Source of the DNA: a virus
IMG/VR virus record: IMGVR_UViG_3300034072_000552
Location: 1-52,534 of that record
DNA length: 52,534 bases
Reading direction: 5' to 3' (one strand)
Positions within the stretch are counted from its first letter, which is position 1. The number at the start of each line of letters is the position of its first letter. Under the pieces are notes generated by a model that was not told the DNA's origin, ran no database searches, and was given only the letters and a program-made list of their open reading frames with translations. Positions 1 to 7,260 of the stretch are shown here, piece after piece. The position numbers were made by a program, and so were the translations under genes.

Positions 1-61
1 TCAAACATATCTGGTTTGCTCGCCGGAGCTTGACGTCAGCTTCACATTCAAGGGCGAATGA
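1..61 (+). CDS. 3' end of the small gene at 52150-52398 (wrap-around)
   Basis: These bases repeat the last 19 codons plus stop of the 82-residue gene whose full copy is at 52150-52398. The stop TGA is at 59-61, two bases before the helicase ATG at 63. It is not a separate gene. Confidence 0.85.
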   Translation, partial: QTYLVCSPELDVSFTFKGE

Positions 62-197
62 TATGTCTCAGTGGTCGCCTCAACAGGAAAAGGCTTTAGC
101 CCGCGTCAGTCGCTGGCTTCGGGACCCTGAAGACAAGCAGCTGTTTCGCCTCTTTGGGTATGCGGGAACCGGGAAGACGACGCTGGCCAAGCACCTC
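1..197. repeat. Terminal overlap: same sequence as 52338-52534
   Basis: Read base by base, 1-197 equals 52338-52534 except at one position (T at 128, G at 52465), a synonymous change in a Pro codon of the helicase gene. This is an assembly wrap-around or terminal redundancy and shows that the genome closes on itself at about 52,337 bp. Confidence 0.95.
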
Positions 198-1328
198 GCC
201 CAAGACGTGAACGGCTCCGTCATCTTCGCGGCCTTCACCGGCAAAGCCGCCTCCGTTCTCCGGCGCAACGGCGCGAGCAACGCCAGAACCCTTCACAGCC
301 TGATTTACACGCCCAAGGAGCGATCCAAGGAGCGTTACCGGGAGCTGAAAGACGAGCTGGAAGAAGTTGAGCAGATGATTCACGAGGATCGTCTTGAAGC
401 TCAGGGCGATCCAACCTATAAGCCCCGGCGCGATTTGATGGAGCGCATTTCGAAGCTTCAAGACGCGATCCGCGTGGAGGAGCGTAACAATCAGCGACCC
501 GCCTTCAACCTCAACGAGGAAAGCGAGCTGCGGGACGCCAAACTGCTGGTTGTTGACGAGTGCTCTATGGTTGACGAGGAAATGGCGATGGACATTATGT
601 CCTTCAACAAGCCGGTTCTCGTTCTCGGCGATCCTGGGCAGTTGCCCCCGGTGAAGGGGACCGGGTATTTCACCGACGCCGAACCGGACGTAATGTTGAC
701 GGAAATCCACCGGCAGGCTCGCGACAATCCAATAGTGGAGCTTGCGACGAGGGTGCGCAACGGGGAGTGGCTACGCACCGGCGTGTACGGTGAATCAGCC
801 GTTATCGCTCGCGCCACTCCTGAGCTGGCGCTTGCCAGCGACCAAGTGCTGGTCGGTCGCAACCGTACCCGGATTTCCACGAACCATCGTATGCGGAGCC
901 TGAAGGGTTACTCTCACGCCGATTTCCCGTTGACCGGCGAGAAGCTTGTTTGTCTCCGTAATGACAAGGAACACGGCTTGCTCAATGGAACGCTTCATAT
1001 CAGCGCTTCCGATAGCGAGGAGATAGGCGGCTACGTCAATTTGCGAGTACGCCCGGAGGAGAGCCCAGAGGCCGAACCGCTGTTGATCCCGGCCCATCCA
1101 GAGCATTTCAACGGCGATCCTGATTCAATCGGCTATTGGGATCGGCGGAATGCTCAGGAGTTCACATTCGGGTACGCTCTGACTGTTCACAAGTCTCAGG
1201 GCTCCCAATGGGGGCGCGTTCTTATCATCAATGAGGCCGATGCCTTCCGGGATCGGGACACCGCTAAGAAGTGGTTGTACACCGCCATCACACGCGCTCA
1301 GGACGCTGTGACCGTTGTCGGCGGGTGA
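63..1328 (+). CDS. RecD/Dda-like SF1 DNA helicase
   Basis: A 421-residue ATP-dependent DNA helicase of superfamily 1 (RecD2/Dda type), expected to unwind DNA during replication or recombination. Visible motifs in order: Walker A GYAGTGKTT (residues 32-40), Walker B VVDECSMV, motif III GDPGQLPPV, the EIHRQ segment, motif V TVHKSQGSQW and motif VI YTAITRA near the C terminus. A charged, probably helical insertion of about 60 residues (KERSKERYRELKDELEE and following) separates motifs I and II. I chose the ATG at 63, preceded by AAGGG, over a TTG at 30 that lies inside the upstream gene. It follows the 52150 gene by one base, so the two are probably co-translated. Confidence 0.9.
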   Translation: MSQWSPQQEKALARVSRWLRDPEDKQLFRLFGYAGTGKTTLAKHLAQDVNGSVIFAAFTGKAASVLRRNGASNARTLHSLIYTPKERSKERYRELKDELEEVEQMIHEDRLEAQGDPTYKPRRDLMERISKLQDAIRVEERNNQRPAFNLNEESELRDAKLLVVDECSMVDEEMAMDIMSFNKPVLVLGDPGQLPPVKGTGYFTDAEPDVMLTEIHRQARDNPIVELATRVRNGEWLRTGVYGESAVIARATPELALASDQVLVGRNRTRISTNHRMRSLKGYSHADFPLTGEKLVCLRNDKEHGLLNGTLHISASDSEEIGGYVNLRVRPEESPEAEPLLIPAHPEHFNGDPDSIGYWDRRNAQEFTFGYALTVHKSQGSQWGRVLIINEADAFRDRDTAKKWLYTAITRAQDAVTVVGG

Positions 1329-1560
1329 ACAGCTAGACGCGGCTCACAAAGCCGCCGCCCGCGCCGCCGGGTTGTTATCCCTGATGATTGAAAAACGTCA
1401 GGTGAAACGAAGCGTTCTTGAAGAGACGCTTCAACTCCTTGATGCTTCAACGAGCACCATAAGGAGAGTGTTGACCCCCAATTCCAGCGGGAATAGGGTA
1501 GGGGTCTTGACCCCGGAGAACCCAGGAGACGAAAATGGGACCGAAGACCAGAGTGGGTGA
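1315..1560 (+). CDS. Small hypothetical protein (uncertain)
   Basis: An 81-residue reading frame starting at TTG 1315, overlapping the helicase end by 14 bases and the RNR start by 26. The first half is Ala/Leu-rich and could form helices; the last 30 residues look unstructured and overlie a predicted promoter and a palindrome. An alternative ATG at 1384 has no ribosome-binding site. I recognise no family. Because the promoter evidence falls inside it, the 3' part may be non-coding. Confidence 0.4.
   Translation: MSAGEQLDAAHKAAARAAGLLSLMIEKRQVKRSVLEETLQLLDASTSTIRRVLTPNSSGNRVGVLTPENPGDENGTEDQSG
1471..1499 (+). promoter_or_regulatory. Predicted sigma70-like promoter for the RNR gene
   Basis: TTGACC (1471-1476), a 17-base spacer and TAGGGT (1494-1499), with predicted +1 near 1506 and the RNR ATG at 1535. 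Spacing and hexamers match the promoter form before 7311, 17083 and 19335 (TTGNCY-N17-TAAGGT/TAAGTT). Confidence 0.55.
1501..1514. promoter_or_regulatory. Palindrome over predicted RNR transcription start
   Basis: GGGGTC-TT-GACCCC is a perfect inverted repeat two bases downstream of the predicted -10 hexamer, where a repressor could block RNA polymerase. It could instead form a small hairpin in the leader RNA. Confidence 0.35.
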
Positions 1561-3289
1561 TTATTTCCACTCAATGAAATACCGTGGTGATGGCGAAGAT
1601 TTTCGCGAGGCGGTCAACCGCTTCAGCAGCGCCATGAAAGACAACGACGAGCATTTTCACGCCTTCCGTGATATCGCGATGGACATGCGCTTTATGCCGG
1701 CAGGCCGCGTTCAATCGGCTATGGGTTCGATACGAGCCACAACCCCTTACAACTGCTATGTCTCGGGGACGATTGAAGACAGCTTCGTTCACGGCGAAGG
1801 CAACATCATGCAGCGCGCTACCGAAGCGGCGGCAACGATGCGGATGGGCGGCGGGATCGGCTACGATTTCAGCAAGCTGCGGCCCAAGGGGGCTCTGATC
1901 AGGAAGCTTCAATCTCATTCCTCCGGCCCGGTCTCCTTCATGGAGGTCTTCGACGCGATTTGCCGTTGCGTCGCCTCCTCTGGGCATCGCCGGGGGGCTC
2001 AAATGGGCGTGTTGCGGGTAGATCACCCGGACATTGAAGAATTTCTCCACGCCAAGCAGAATACGGACAAGCTGACCGGGTTCAATATTTCCATCGCCGT
2101 CACTGACGAGTTCATGGAAGCCGTCCGGGACGGTCGCACCTTCCATCTGCGTTGGGGCGGCGAGGTCTACAAGGAAGTGGACGCCCGCAACCTGTGGGAA
2201 GCCATTATGCGCTCGACATGGGACTGGGCTGAGCCCGGTGTCTTGTTTATCGATACGATCAACAAGATGAACAACCTCTACTATTGCGAGACGCTCGCGG
2301 CGACCAATCCTTGCGGCGAGCAGCCCCTGCCCCCGTTCGGCGCTTGCCTCCTGGGCTCATTCAATCTGGTGAAGTACATCGTCCCCAAGACGGTACGGGC
2401 GCTGGATCAGGCTTCCTGGGACTTCGATTGGGAGCAGCTGCGCGCTGATATCCCGCACGTTGTTCGCGCCATGGACAACGTTGTGGACCGCGCCCGTTAC
2501 CCACTCCCTCAGCAGGAACGCGAGGCCAAGGAAAAGCGTCGCATGGGTCTCGGCGTCACCGGTCTGGCGAATGCCGGCGAAGCCCTTGGGCATGTTTATG
2601 GCTCCCCGGCGTTCCTCGCTTGGACTGAGGAAGTGTTCAAGACTATTGCTGAGGAGAGCTACCGGGCTTCGGCCTTGCTCGCAGCTGAAAAGGGACCGTT
2701 CCCCCTTTTCGATCACCGTTATATGGACGCGGCTTTCATCAAGCAGCTCCCGGACGATGTTCAGGCCCTGATCGAACGTCACGGCATTCGCAACTCCCAT
2801 CTCACGTCTGAAGCCCCGACTGGTACCATCAGTCTTTGCGCCGACAACGTAAGCTCGGGCTGTGAACCGGTCTTCGACTACATCACAGCCCGACCGGTCA
2901 ACACGCCCGCAGGTCAGGAGCTTGTCGAAATCGAAGACTACGGCGTTGCCAATTTCGGCGTCTACGGTCGGCGCGCTTCCGAGGTCACGGCTCAAGAGCA
3001 TATCGCCGTCCTGACGACCGTTCAGCGGTGGGTTGATTCTGCCGTCTCTAAGACCTGTAACATGGACGGGTCGATGAGCTGGGACGATTTCAAGGGGCTC
3101 TACTGGTCGGCGTGGGAAGGCGGCGCGAAGGGTTGCACCACGTTCAACATCGACGGGAAGCGCATGGCCCTCCTCACCGGAAAGAGCGACAAGCCCAAGG
3201 AGGAGGACGGCGGCACCAACTCATACGCCGATCCGGTCCAGACCTCTTGTACAATAGACCCTGAATCAGGGCGGCGGGAATGCGCCTGA
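1535..3289 (+). CDS. nrdJ: Class II (adenosylcobalamin-dependent) ribonucleotide reductase
   Basis: A 584-residue ribonucleotide reductase catalytic subunit that makes deoxyribonucleotides for phage replication. The thiyl-radical site N-x-C-x-E is NPCGE (N258, C260, E262) in the segment NPCGEQPLPPFGACLLGSFN, which is typical of class II NrdJ. YNCYVSG near the N terminus carries the first redox Cys, and Cys residues near the C terminus (SCTIDPESGRREC) could be the swinging-arm pair. No small (NrdB) subunit is found anywhere in the genome, which fits a B12-dependent enzyme. The start ATG 1535 has AGGAG 7 bases upstream. A hairpin follows at 3301. Confidence 0.92.
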   Translation: MGPKTRVGDYFHSMKYRGDGEDFREAVNRFSSAMKDNDEHFHAFRDIAMDMRFMPAGRVQSAMGSIRATTPYNCYVSGTIEDSFVHGEGNIMQRATEAAATMRMGGGIGYDFSKLRPKGALIRKLQSHSSGPVSFMEVFDAICRCVASSGHRRGAQMGVLRVDHPDIEEFLHAKQNTDKLTGFNISIAVTDEFMEAVRDGRTFHLRWGGEVYKEVDARNLWEAIMRSTWDWAEPGVLFIDTINKMNNLYYCETLAATNPCGEQPLPPFGACLLGSFNLVKYIVPKTVRALDQASWDFDWEQLRADIPHVVRAMDNVVDRARYPLPQQEREAKEKRRMGLGVTGLANAGEALGHVYGSPAFLAWTEEVFKTIAEESYRASALLAAEKGPFPLFDHRYMDAAFIKQLPDDVQALIERHGIRNSHLTSEAPTGTISLCADNVSSGCEPVFDYITARPVNTPAGQELVEIEDYGVANFGVYGRRASEVTAQEHIAVLTTVQRWVDSAVSKTCNMDGSMSWDDFKGLYWSAWEGGAKGCTTFNIDGKRMALLTGKSDKPKEEDGGTNSYADPVQTSCTIDPESGRRECA

Positions 3290-3300
3290 CGTAAAATTTT

Positions 3301-3330
3301 GGCCCGGGGCGAATTATTTTGCCCCGGGCC
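3301..3330. terminator. Strong hairpin after nrdJ
   Basis: GGCCCGGGGC (3301-3310) pairs perfectly with GCCCCGGGCC (3321-3330) across a 10-base AT-rich loop. Only a weak T-rich stretch (ACTTTACTTA) follows, so it may be a leaky terminator or an mRNA 3'-end stabiliser. It separates nrdJ from the next promoter. Confidence 0.6.
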
Positions 3331-3332
3331 AC

Positions 3333-3372
3333 TTTACTTATGCGGCGATTTGTTTTAAGTTGTTCTTATCCC
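3333..3372 (+). promoter_or_regulatory. Predicted promoter with TTATCCCC element at +1
   Basis: TTTACT (3333-3338), 17 bases, TAAGTT (3356-3361), then TTATCCCC (3365-3372) over the predicted start. The stretch from the -10 hexamer to the leader AGAAATGGAGCA is nearly the same as that before 19335, so the two genes are probably controlled together. Confidence 0.55.
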
Positions 3373-3405
3373 CGGTACAGACCGGCCTAGAAATGGAGCA
3401 ACAAA

Positions 3406-4392
3406 ATGGTTAGCACTTTCGTAAAAGGTTCCACGACTTTCATCTGCTCTTGCTGTGGCCACAACACGCGTTGGACCGGCGAGCAGGGTACTGATTCCCG
3501 GACTTGCCCCGTATGTTGGGACCTTGCTGGCTTCGAAAATGCTGAACAAGACGATCAGATGACCGAAGCCTATATTGAAGAAGTCCGCAGCCAGTTCAAG
3601 TACCTCAAAGCCAATCGCACCCCTGAGCAGTACGCAAAGGCCCTCCGGTCTTTCGATCTCATCGCTCATTACGTCACCGAAGAAAAGGAGAACACAGAAA
3701 TGACACAGTTCGTAATCATCAACATCGCTGATCTCAAGGTAGACTTCGCCTCCACGCCGGTCGGCAACGAAGGCTTCATTTGCGCTCAGATCGGCGACGA
3801 AGCCGAAGCCCAGCAGCTCTCCGAACTCACCGGCCCGCAGATGGTCGCACTTTATAACACGACTGCAAAGGAGTTGGACACCGGCATCGCCGAAGTCACG
3901 CGCTTCGCCACGAAGGAAGCAGGTGTCAAGCGCCTTTGGGCAAACCTGACCGACCTGGCTGAAGCCCGCAAGGAGAGACTCAAGGAAGTCGTCAAGAAGT
4001 CGATTGTTGAAACCGACACCAAAAACAAGTCGCCTGTACCTCCTTCGTCCATCAAGAAAGCTTCCCCGATTGCCCCCCGTCGCGGCACCGGCATCAATCT
4101 CCCGGCGATGAAGAAGGCGTATCCCTGCCGCGCCGGTTCCAAGCAGGCTATTCTGGTCGATATGCTTTCCCGTCCTCAGGGTGCGACTATGGGTGAGCTC
4201 CTGGAAGCTCTTTCCGGCGGCAAGACCCCCTGGAAGGAAGTCAGCGTCAAGTCCGGTATGAACTGGGATATGAACAAGATTAAGGGCTACGGCATCCGCA
4301 CTGCTAAGCGCGGCGAGGAAGATTGCTATCACCTCGTGCTCCCCGCCGGTTTGTTGGCCCCGATCCCGCACACGGTAAAGACGGGGGCTTGA
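3406..4392 (+). CDS. Zinc-ribbon / DUF3489-like protein with internal start
   Basis: A 328-residue protein of unknown function. The N terminus carries a zinc-ribbon pattern (CSCCGH near residue 15, then CPVCW), followed by a helical stretch. The last ~90 residues (GSKQAILVDMLSRPQGATM... through the W and K-rich helix) resemble DUF3489, a small winged-helix-like module in phage and plasmid proteins, so DNA binding is plausible. The leader AGAAATGGAG precedes ATG 3406. A full second copy of the translation signal, AGAAAAGGAG, lies inside the gene and precedes an in-frame ATG at 3700. The gene may therefore be a fusion of two genes, or may yield a second 230-residue product (MTQFVIINIADLKVDF...). 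Family assignment rests on pattern only. Confidence 0.7.
   Translation: MVSTFVKGSTTFICSCCGHNTRWTGEQGTDSRTCPVCWDLAGFENAEQDDQMTEAYIEEVRSQFKYLKANRTPEQYAKALRSFDLIAHYVTEEKENTEMTQFVIINIADLKVDFASTPVGNEGFICAQIGDEAEAQQLSELTGPQMVALYNTTAKELDTGIAEVTRFATKEAGVKRLWANLTDLAEARKERLKEVVKKSIVETDTKNKSPVPPSSIKKASPIAPRRGTGINLPAMKKAYPCRAGSKQAILVDMLSRPQGATMGELLEALSGGKTPWKEVSVKSGMNWDMNKIKGYGIRTAKRGEEDCYHLVLPAGLLAPIPHTVKTGA
3681..3702 (+). promoter_or_regulatory. Internal translation-initiation site inside the 3406 gene
   Basis: AGAAAAGGAG (3681-3690), nine bases, ATG 3700, in frame (codon 99) with the 3406 gene. It is the same signal that opens at least ten other genes here, so an in-frame short product is likely. 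Confidence 0.5.
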
Positions 4393-4413
4393 TGTCCCAT
4401 AGTCTGAAGCTTG

Positions 4414-4462
4414 CCCGGGGGCCTCTCCCGGGTTAGCCTAATTCACTGATGGGGCTTTCCCC
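4414..4462. other. Two hairpins between 3406 and 4580 genes
   Basis: CCCGGG (4414-4419) pairs with CCCGGG (4427-4432), and GGGG-CTTT-CCCC (4451-4462) forms a second stem. AAGCTTG occurs on both sides. There is no clear T-run, so termination is uncertain; RNA processing or stability are alternatives. Confidence 0.4.
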
Positions 4463-4484
4463 GTCTCAAGCTTGACAGAAAGTT

Positions 4485-4501
4485 AGGAGGACGACATGTA
4501 A
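4485..4501 (+). promoter_or_regulatory. Start-stop element (AGGAGG...ATG TAA)
   Basis: A perfect Shine-Dalgarno AGGAGG (4485-4490) is placed five bases before ATG 4496, which is followed at once by TAA. The frame then stays open into the gene that starts at 4580. It is either a minimal one-codon leader that loads ribosomes, or a nonsense mutation at codon 2 of an older, longer gene. Confidence 0.5.
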
Positions 4502-4579
4502 ACGGCAGCTCAGCGCGAGCTTCTAAAGACTGACAAGAGAGTTTGGACCAGAGTGAAATCAATAACCCAGGAGGCCAGT

Positions 4580-4801
4580 ATGCTTCGCCGTTACACCCAC
4601 AGTTATTTCGTCATCTCCATTCTGAGCGTCGTCGCGTTCAGCTTGAGCCTGATTACCTTCAAGCCGACCGCTGAAACCGTCTTTCTCGCTGCCGCCGTCG
4701 CCTCCCTGATCACCGTCGCCCGTGCCTCCCCGGCCCCGGCCCGGTCGTTCCTGAAGCGTCTCCTTGCGCGCATTGATGAGCCGGTTCCGAGTACCATCTG
4801 A
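4580..4801 (+). CDS. Small membrane protein
   Basis: A 73-residue protein with two predicted membrane helices (about residues 9-27, YFVISILSVVAFSLSLITF, and 33-47, TVFLAAAVASLITVA) and a basic C-terminal tail. ATG 4580 has AGGAGG five bases upstream; a weaker GTG at 4553 and the blocked ATG at 4496 are in the same frame. Family unknown. Its place amid early genes, away from lysis, suggests a host-membrane role rather than holin function, but that is a guess. Confidence 0.6.
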   Translation: MLRRYTHSYFVISILSVVAFSLSLITFKPTAETVFLAAAVASLITVARASPAPARSFLKRLLARIDEPVPSTI

Positions 4802-4821
4802 CTGACGCCTGAATGACGAAA

Positions 4822-4855
4822 CCCAGCCCCCGGCTCCCTGAGTGCGGGGGCTGGG
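4822..4855. terminator. Strong GC hairpin before HNH gene
   Basis: CCCAGCCCCCG (4822-4832) pairs with CGGGGGCTGGG (4845-4855), an 11-bp perfect stem with a 12-base loop. No T-run follows; the leader AGAAAAGGAG of the next gene begins six bases later. Confidence 0.55.
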
Positions 4856-4877
4856 GCAGTAGAAAAGGAGCACCAGA

Positions 4878-5228
4878 ATGATCGAAGCCACTGAAGCCGA
4901 TATCGCCCGTTTTTTGAAGATGGTTGACAAGCTTCCTTGCGGTTGCTGGTTCTGGACCGGTGCCCGGTCTCGGGGTAAAGGGAACAAAAAATGGTATGGC
5001 ACTTTCTACGTCAACCGCAAAGTGGGTCGCGTCCGCGCTCACCGGTTCGCGTGTGAAGTGATCGGGAAAAAGGGACCCCTGCCCAGAGGGCACGACCGTG
5101 ACCACAATTGCTTTTTCAGCCTGTGCGTCAACCCGGATTGCCTTGAGTACGTCCCGAAGGAAATCAATCAGCAGCGCCGGATCGACCGGGCGCGCAGAGA
5201 AAAGGAGAACCAATCATGTGTGACTTGA
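4878..5228 (+). CDS. HNH endonuclease
   Basis: A 116-residue HNH-family nuclease of the type common as free-standing genes in phages. The pattern runs CWFWTGA, YGTFYV, RAHRFACE, LPRGHDRDHNC, LCVNPDCLE. DH in RDHNC is the metal and catalytic core, and N in CVNP is the central Asn. The usual final His (CVNPxHLE) is replaced by Cys here, so activity may be altered. The leader AGAAAAGGAG is at 4861-4870. The gene overlaps the next by 13 bases. It may be a homing-type mobile gene sitting just before the hypermodification operon. Confidence 0.8.
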   Translation: MIEATEADIARFLKMVDKLPCGCWFWTGARSRGKGNKKWYGTFYVNRKVGRVRAHRFACEVIGKKGPLPRGHDRDHNCFFSLCVNPDCLEYVPKEINQQRRIDRARREKENQSCVT

Positions 5229-5428
5229 GAGCGGGAGACACCGTCACAGCCGTCGCCGGGACAACTTCAGCCTTGTGGGCTGAAGGACGGACAGGAGTGA
5301 TCGCTGAAGTCCGGGACCCGAAACCCTATTCCGGTAACGACTCAAAGAATTTGGTGCGTTGGGGTGATGAGACAATCCTGGTGGGTTTCCGCCCTGATGA
5401 AGTTGAGAAGGTTTATCACAATGCGTGA
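5216..5428 (+). CDS. Small hypothetical protein, possibly SH3-like
   Basis: A 70-residue protein (MCDLRAGDTVTAVAGTTS...) with alternating beta-prone segments. The RAGDTV, GRTGVIAEV and VRWGDE segments resemble small SH3/KOW-type barrels. AGAAAAGGAG at 5198-5207 fixes the start at 5216. It overlaps both neighbours and leads directly into the hypermodification genes. Confidence 0.65.
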   Translation: MCDLRAGDTVTAVAGTTSALWAEGRTGVIAEVRDPKPYSGNDSKNLVRWGDETILVGFRPDEVEKVYHNA

Positions 5429-6239
5429 CGTCATCATAGTAGGCGGGGGCCTCTTCGGCTCCATCGCCGGGGCGGCGCTCCGGGACGCAGGAATGGACGT
5501 GCTGATCATTGACGATGGTCGCCCTCGCTCCGGGTCCCGCGCCGCCGGTTGCCTCATGAAGCCGTCCTGGCTCCAGAAGATGGGCAAGGACAACGTGGAG
5601 CAGTCCTTCAGGCTCCTTGACAGGCTGTACGGCCTTCGCACCGTCTCGCTCAAGGCGGGGCCGGTTACGGTGGGGGCGGAATGGATCAACCCTGACGAGG
5701 TGCTAAATGGTCGCCTCGTTGAATGTTTTCCATATCGGGTCGCAAAGGTCTCTTCCTTTCCCGGAGGAAATCGGGTTCGTCTTAATCCAGACCTAAAACC
5801 GATTGACGCAAAACACGTCATCGTCGCATGCGGCGCGTGGACCCGTCAGCTCATTCACGGCGTCCCGGTCGTCGGCAAGGTTGGCTTGAGCCTGCGTCTC
5901 TTCAAGGAAGTGGAGGACAACCGGATATCTGTTTGGGCTCCGTACAAGCAGCTTGTTCGGTTCTCTCAGGATGGCTTCCATTGGGCCGGGGACGGCACTG
6001 CTATCCTTGAGAAGAATTGGGACGGTCTCCGGGAAGAGCAATCTACTAAGCGCATATCCGATTTCGCCGGTCAAGGTGGCGGTGAGGTTCGGGTCGGCAT
6101 ACGTCCCTTCGCCCAGACAAGCGATCCGGCGGCGCTGGAAGAGGTTGCCCCGGGGCTCTGGAGCCTGACGGGCGGCGGCAAGAATGGAACCGCAGCCGCC
6201 GGATGGGCTGCTGCTAAATTGTTGGAGAGACTGACGTGA
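5421..6239 (+). CDS. FAD-dependent oxidoreductase (DAO-like), probable hypermodification flavoenzyme
   Basis: A 272-residue flavoprotein with the Rossmann motif GGGLFG at residues 8-13 (MRDVIIVGGGLFGS) and a C-terminal glycine-rich segment (SLTGGGKNGT) typical of D-amino-acid-oxidase/glycine-oxidase-like enzymes. In phages with hypermodified thymine, a flavin-dependent enzyme of this class acts on the amino acid attached to the base, cleaving glycyl-thymidine to 5-aminomethyl-dU. The downstream transferase, kinase and ThyA homologue make that role likely here. The ATG at 5421 overlaps the previous stop by eight bases; an upstream ATG at 5364 lies deep in the previous gene. The exact reaction is inferred. 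Confidence 0.82.
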   Translation: MRDVIIVGGGLFGSIAGAALRDAGMDVLIIDDGRPRSGSRAAGCLMKPSWLQKMGKDNVEQSFRLLDRLYGLRTVSLKAGPVTVGAEWINPDEVLNGRLVECFPYRVAKVSSFPGGNRVRLNPDLKPIDAKHVIVACGAWTRQLIHGVPVVGKVGLSLRLFKEVEDNRISVWAPYKQLVRFSQDGFHWAGDGTAILEKNWDGLREEQSTKRISDFAGQGGGEVRVGIRPFAQTSDPAALEEVAPGLWSLTGGGKNGTAAAGWAAAKLLERLT

Positions 6240-6466
6240 GCGAAAAGCACACGCGCATCCGCGTCAAGAGGACTGACGCAACCGGCTATTGGGGATATCT
6301 AGACTTTGGAGAGCTGACCCGGGAAGAAATGGTGAAGACGATCCGCGCCCGCGCTGATTGGCTTCGCAAGGAAGTCGCCGACATCGACGCGACCCGCGAC
6401 GAAGATTTTGAAGTGGACGTGGTGCGCGGTCGCTACGTTCAGAAACACATCAGGAGCGTACCATGA
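6236..6466 (+). CDS. Small hypothetical protein in hypermodification operon
   Basis: A 76-residue, charged protein (starts GTG; MSEKHTRIRVKRTDATGY...) with no family I recognise. GTGA overlap with the FAD gene stop and ATGA overlap with the transferase start show tight translational coupling, so it may be an accessory subunit of the base-modifying enzymes. Confidence 0.65.
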   Translation: MSEKHTRIRVKRTDATGYWGYLDFGELTREEMVKTIRARADWLRKEVADIDATRDEDFEVDVVRGRYVQKHIRSVP

Positions 6467-7260
6467 GGGACGTCAGTTTAGATAACCCTGTTGAGTGGGG
6501 CCGGCAGCTTATCACCACCAACGACCACGACCCGCTCTATGTCGGCCTGACGGAGTGGGACGTCAAGGGCTCGCGCCTCCGTCGCTTCATGCTTGCCTAC
6601 TGGTGTTGCTATTCGGTCGGCGCGAGCTGGTTTATCTCGCAGCAGTCGGGGTCCCGGTTCTGGGACACGCTCAAGACGGCGGCTGAGAACGTAGAGCCCG
6701 CTCCAATCGGGGGGCGTTGGCCCAGAGCACACGAGCGTCGGCACTGGCGGGGGTCGAAATGCGTGGACAGCGTCCTGTGGCTCCGTGAATCCTACCGCCA
6801 CCCGGAAGAAGCCGTTGTCAGCTTGGAGCGAGCCCGGCACCTCAGTGCTATGTCTGAGCTGATGGACTGGCCTCAGTTCGGCCCTTGGATCGCGTTCAAG
6901 GCCGCCGACATGTTAGAGCGCGTCTTGGGCGTCCCGGTTGAGTTTGAGGATAGCATCCTGACGATGTACAAGGACCCCAAAGAAGGCGCTGAGATGGCGG
7001 CTCCTCTTCTCGGGGTCTCTCATCCTCAAGAGGTTGCCGACCTGATGTGCCGCGCTTATCAGGATATATGGGCCCCGGGGATCGGCGGGGAAGCGGAACG
7101 CGCCTGTAACATCCAGGAGGTTGAGACGGTTTTGTGCAAATGGAAATCAGCCCGGAAGGGCCACTATTTCATCGGCAAGGACACTCAAGATCACCGCCGC
7201 GAGTTGACGGCTTGGGGAGCCCAAGACCTTCTCGCCGTTTACCCAACCGGCAAGGCTTGA
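6463..7260 (+). CDS. Amino acid:DNA transferase-like protein (ADDT / aGPT-Pplase2 family)
   Basis: A 265-residue protein matching the phage amino acid:DNA transferase family first predicted as alpha-glutamyl/putrescinyl-thymine pyrophosphorylase clade 2. Recognisable stretches are DPLYVGLTEW, LAYWCCYSVGAS, the basic block RAHERRHWRGSK and WPQFGPWIAFKAADMLERV. Family members displace pyrophosphate from 5-pyrophosphoryloxymethyl-dU in DNA and attach an amino acid (glycine in the Pseudomonas phage M6 system). ATG 6463 overlaps the previous stop (ATGA). The kinase that would make its substrate follows after a promoter. Assignment is from sequence pattern and context. Confidence 0.75.
   Translation: MRDVSLDNPVEWGRQLITTNDHDPLYVGLTEWDVKGSRLRRFMLAYWCCYSVGASWFISQQSGSRFWDTLKTAAENVEPAPIGGRWPRAHERRHWRGSKCVDSVLWLRESYRHPEEAVVSLERARHLSAMSELMDWPQFGPWIAFKAADMLERVLGVPVEFEDSILTMYKDPKEGAEMAAPLLGVSHPQEVADLMCRAYQDIWAPGIGGEAERACNIQEVETVLCKWKSARKGHYFIGKDTQDHRRELTAWGAQDLLAVYPTGKA

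Noticed and set aside
30-62. TTG start of the RecD-like helicase at 30
   Set aside because: It lies within the upstream gene and has no ribosome site, while ATG 63 follows AAGGG and directly follows the previous stop.
3355-4371. Minus-strand frame of 338 codons opposite the zinc-ribbon/DUF3489 gene
   Set aside because: The + strand gene has the promoter, leader and domain patterns; the minus frame has none.
4472-4500. TTGACA with CATGTA as a promoter before the 4580 gene
   Set aside because: The -10 hexamer is poor and would lie over the start-stop codon pair, leaving the AGGAGG outside the transcript.
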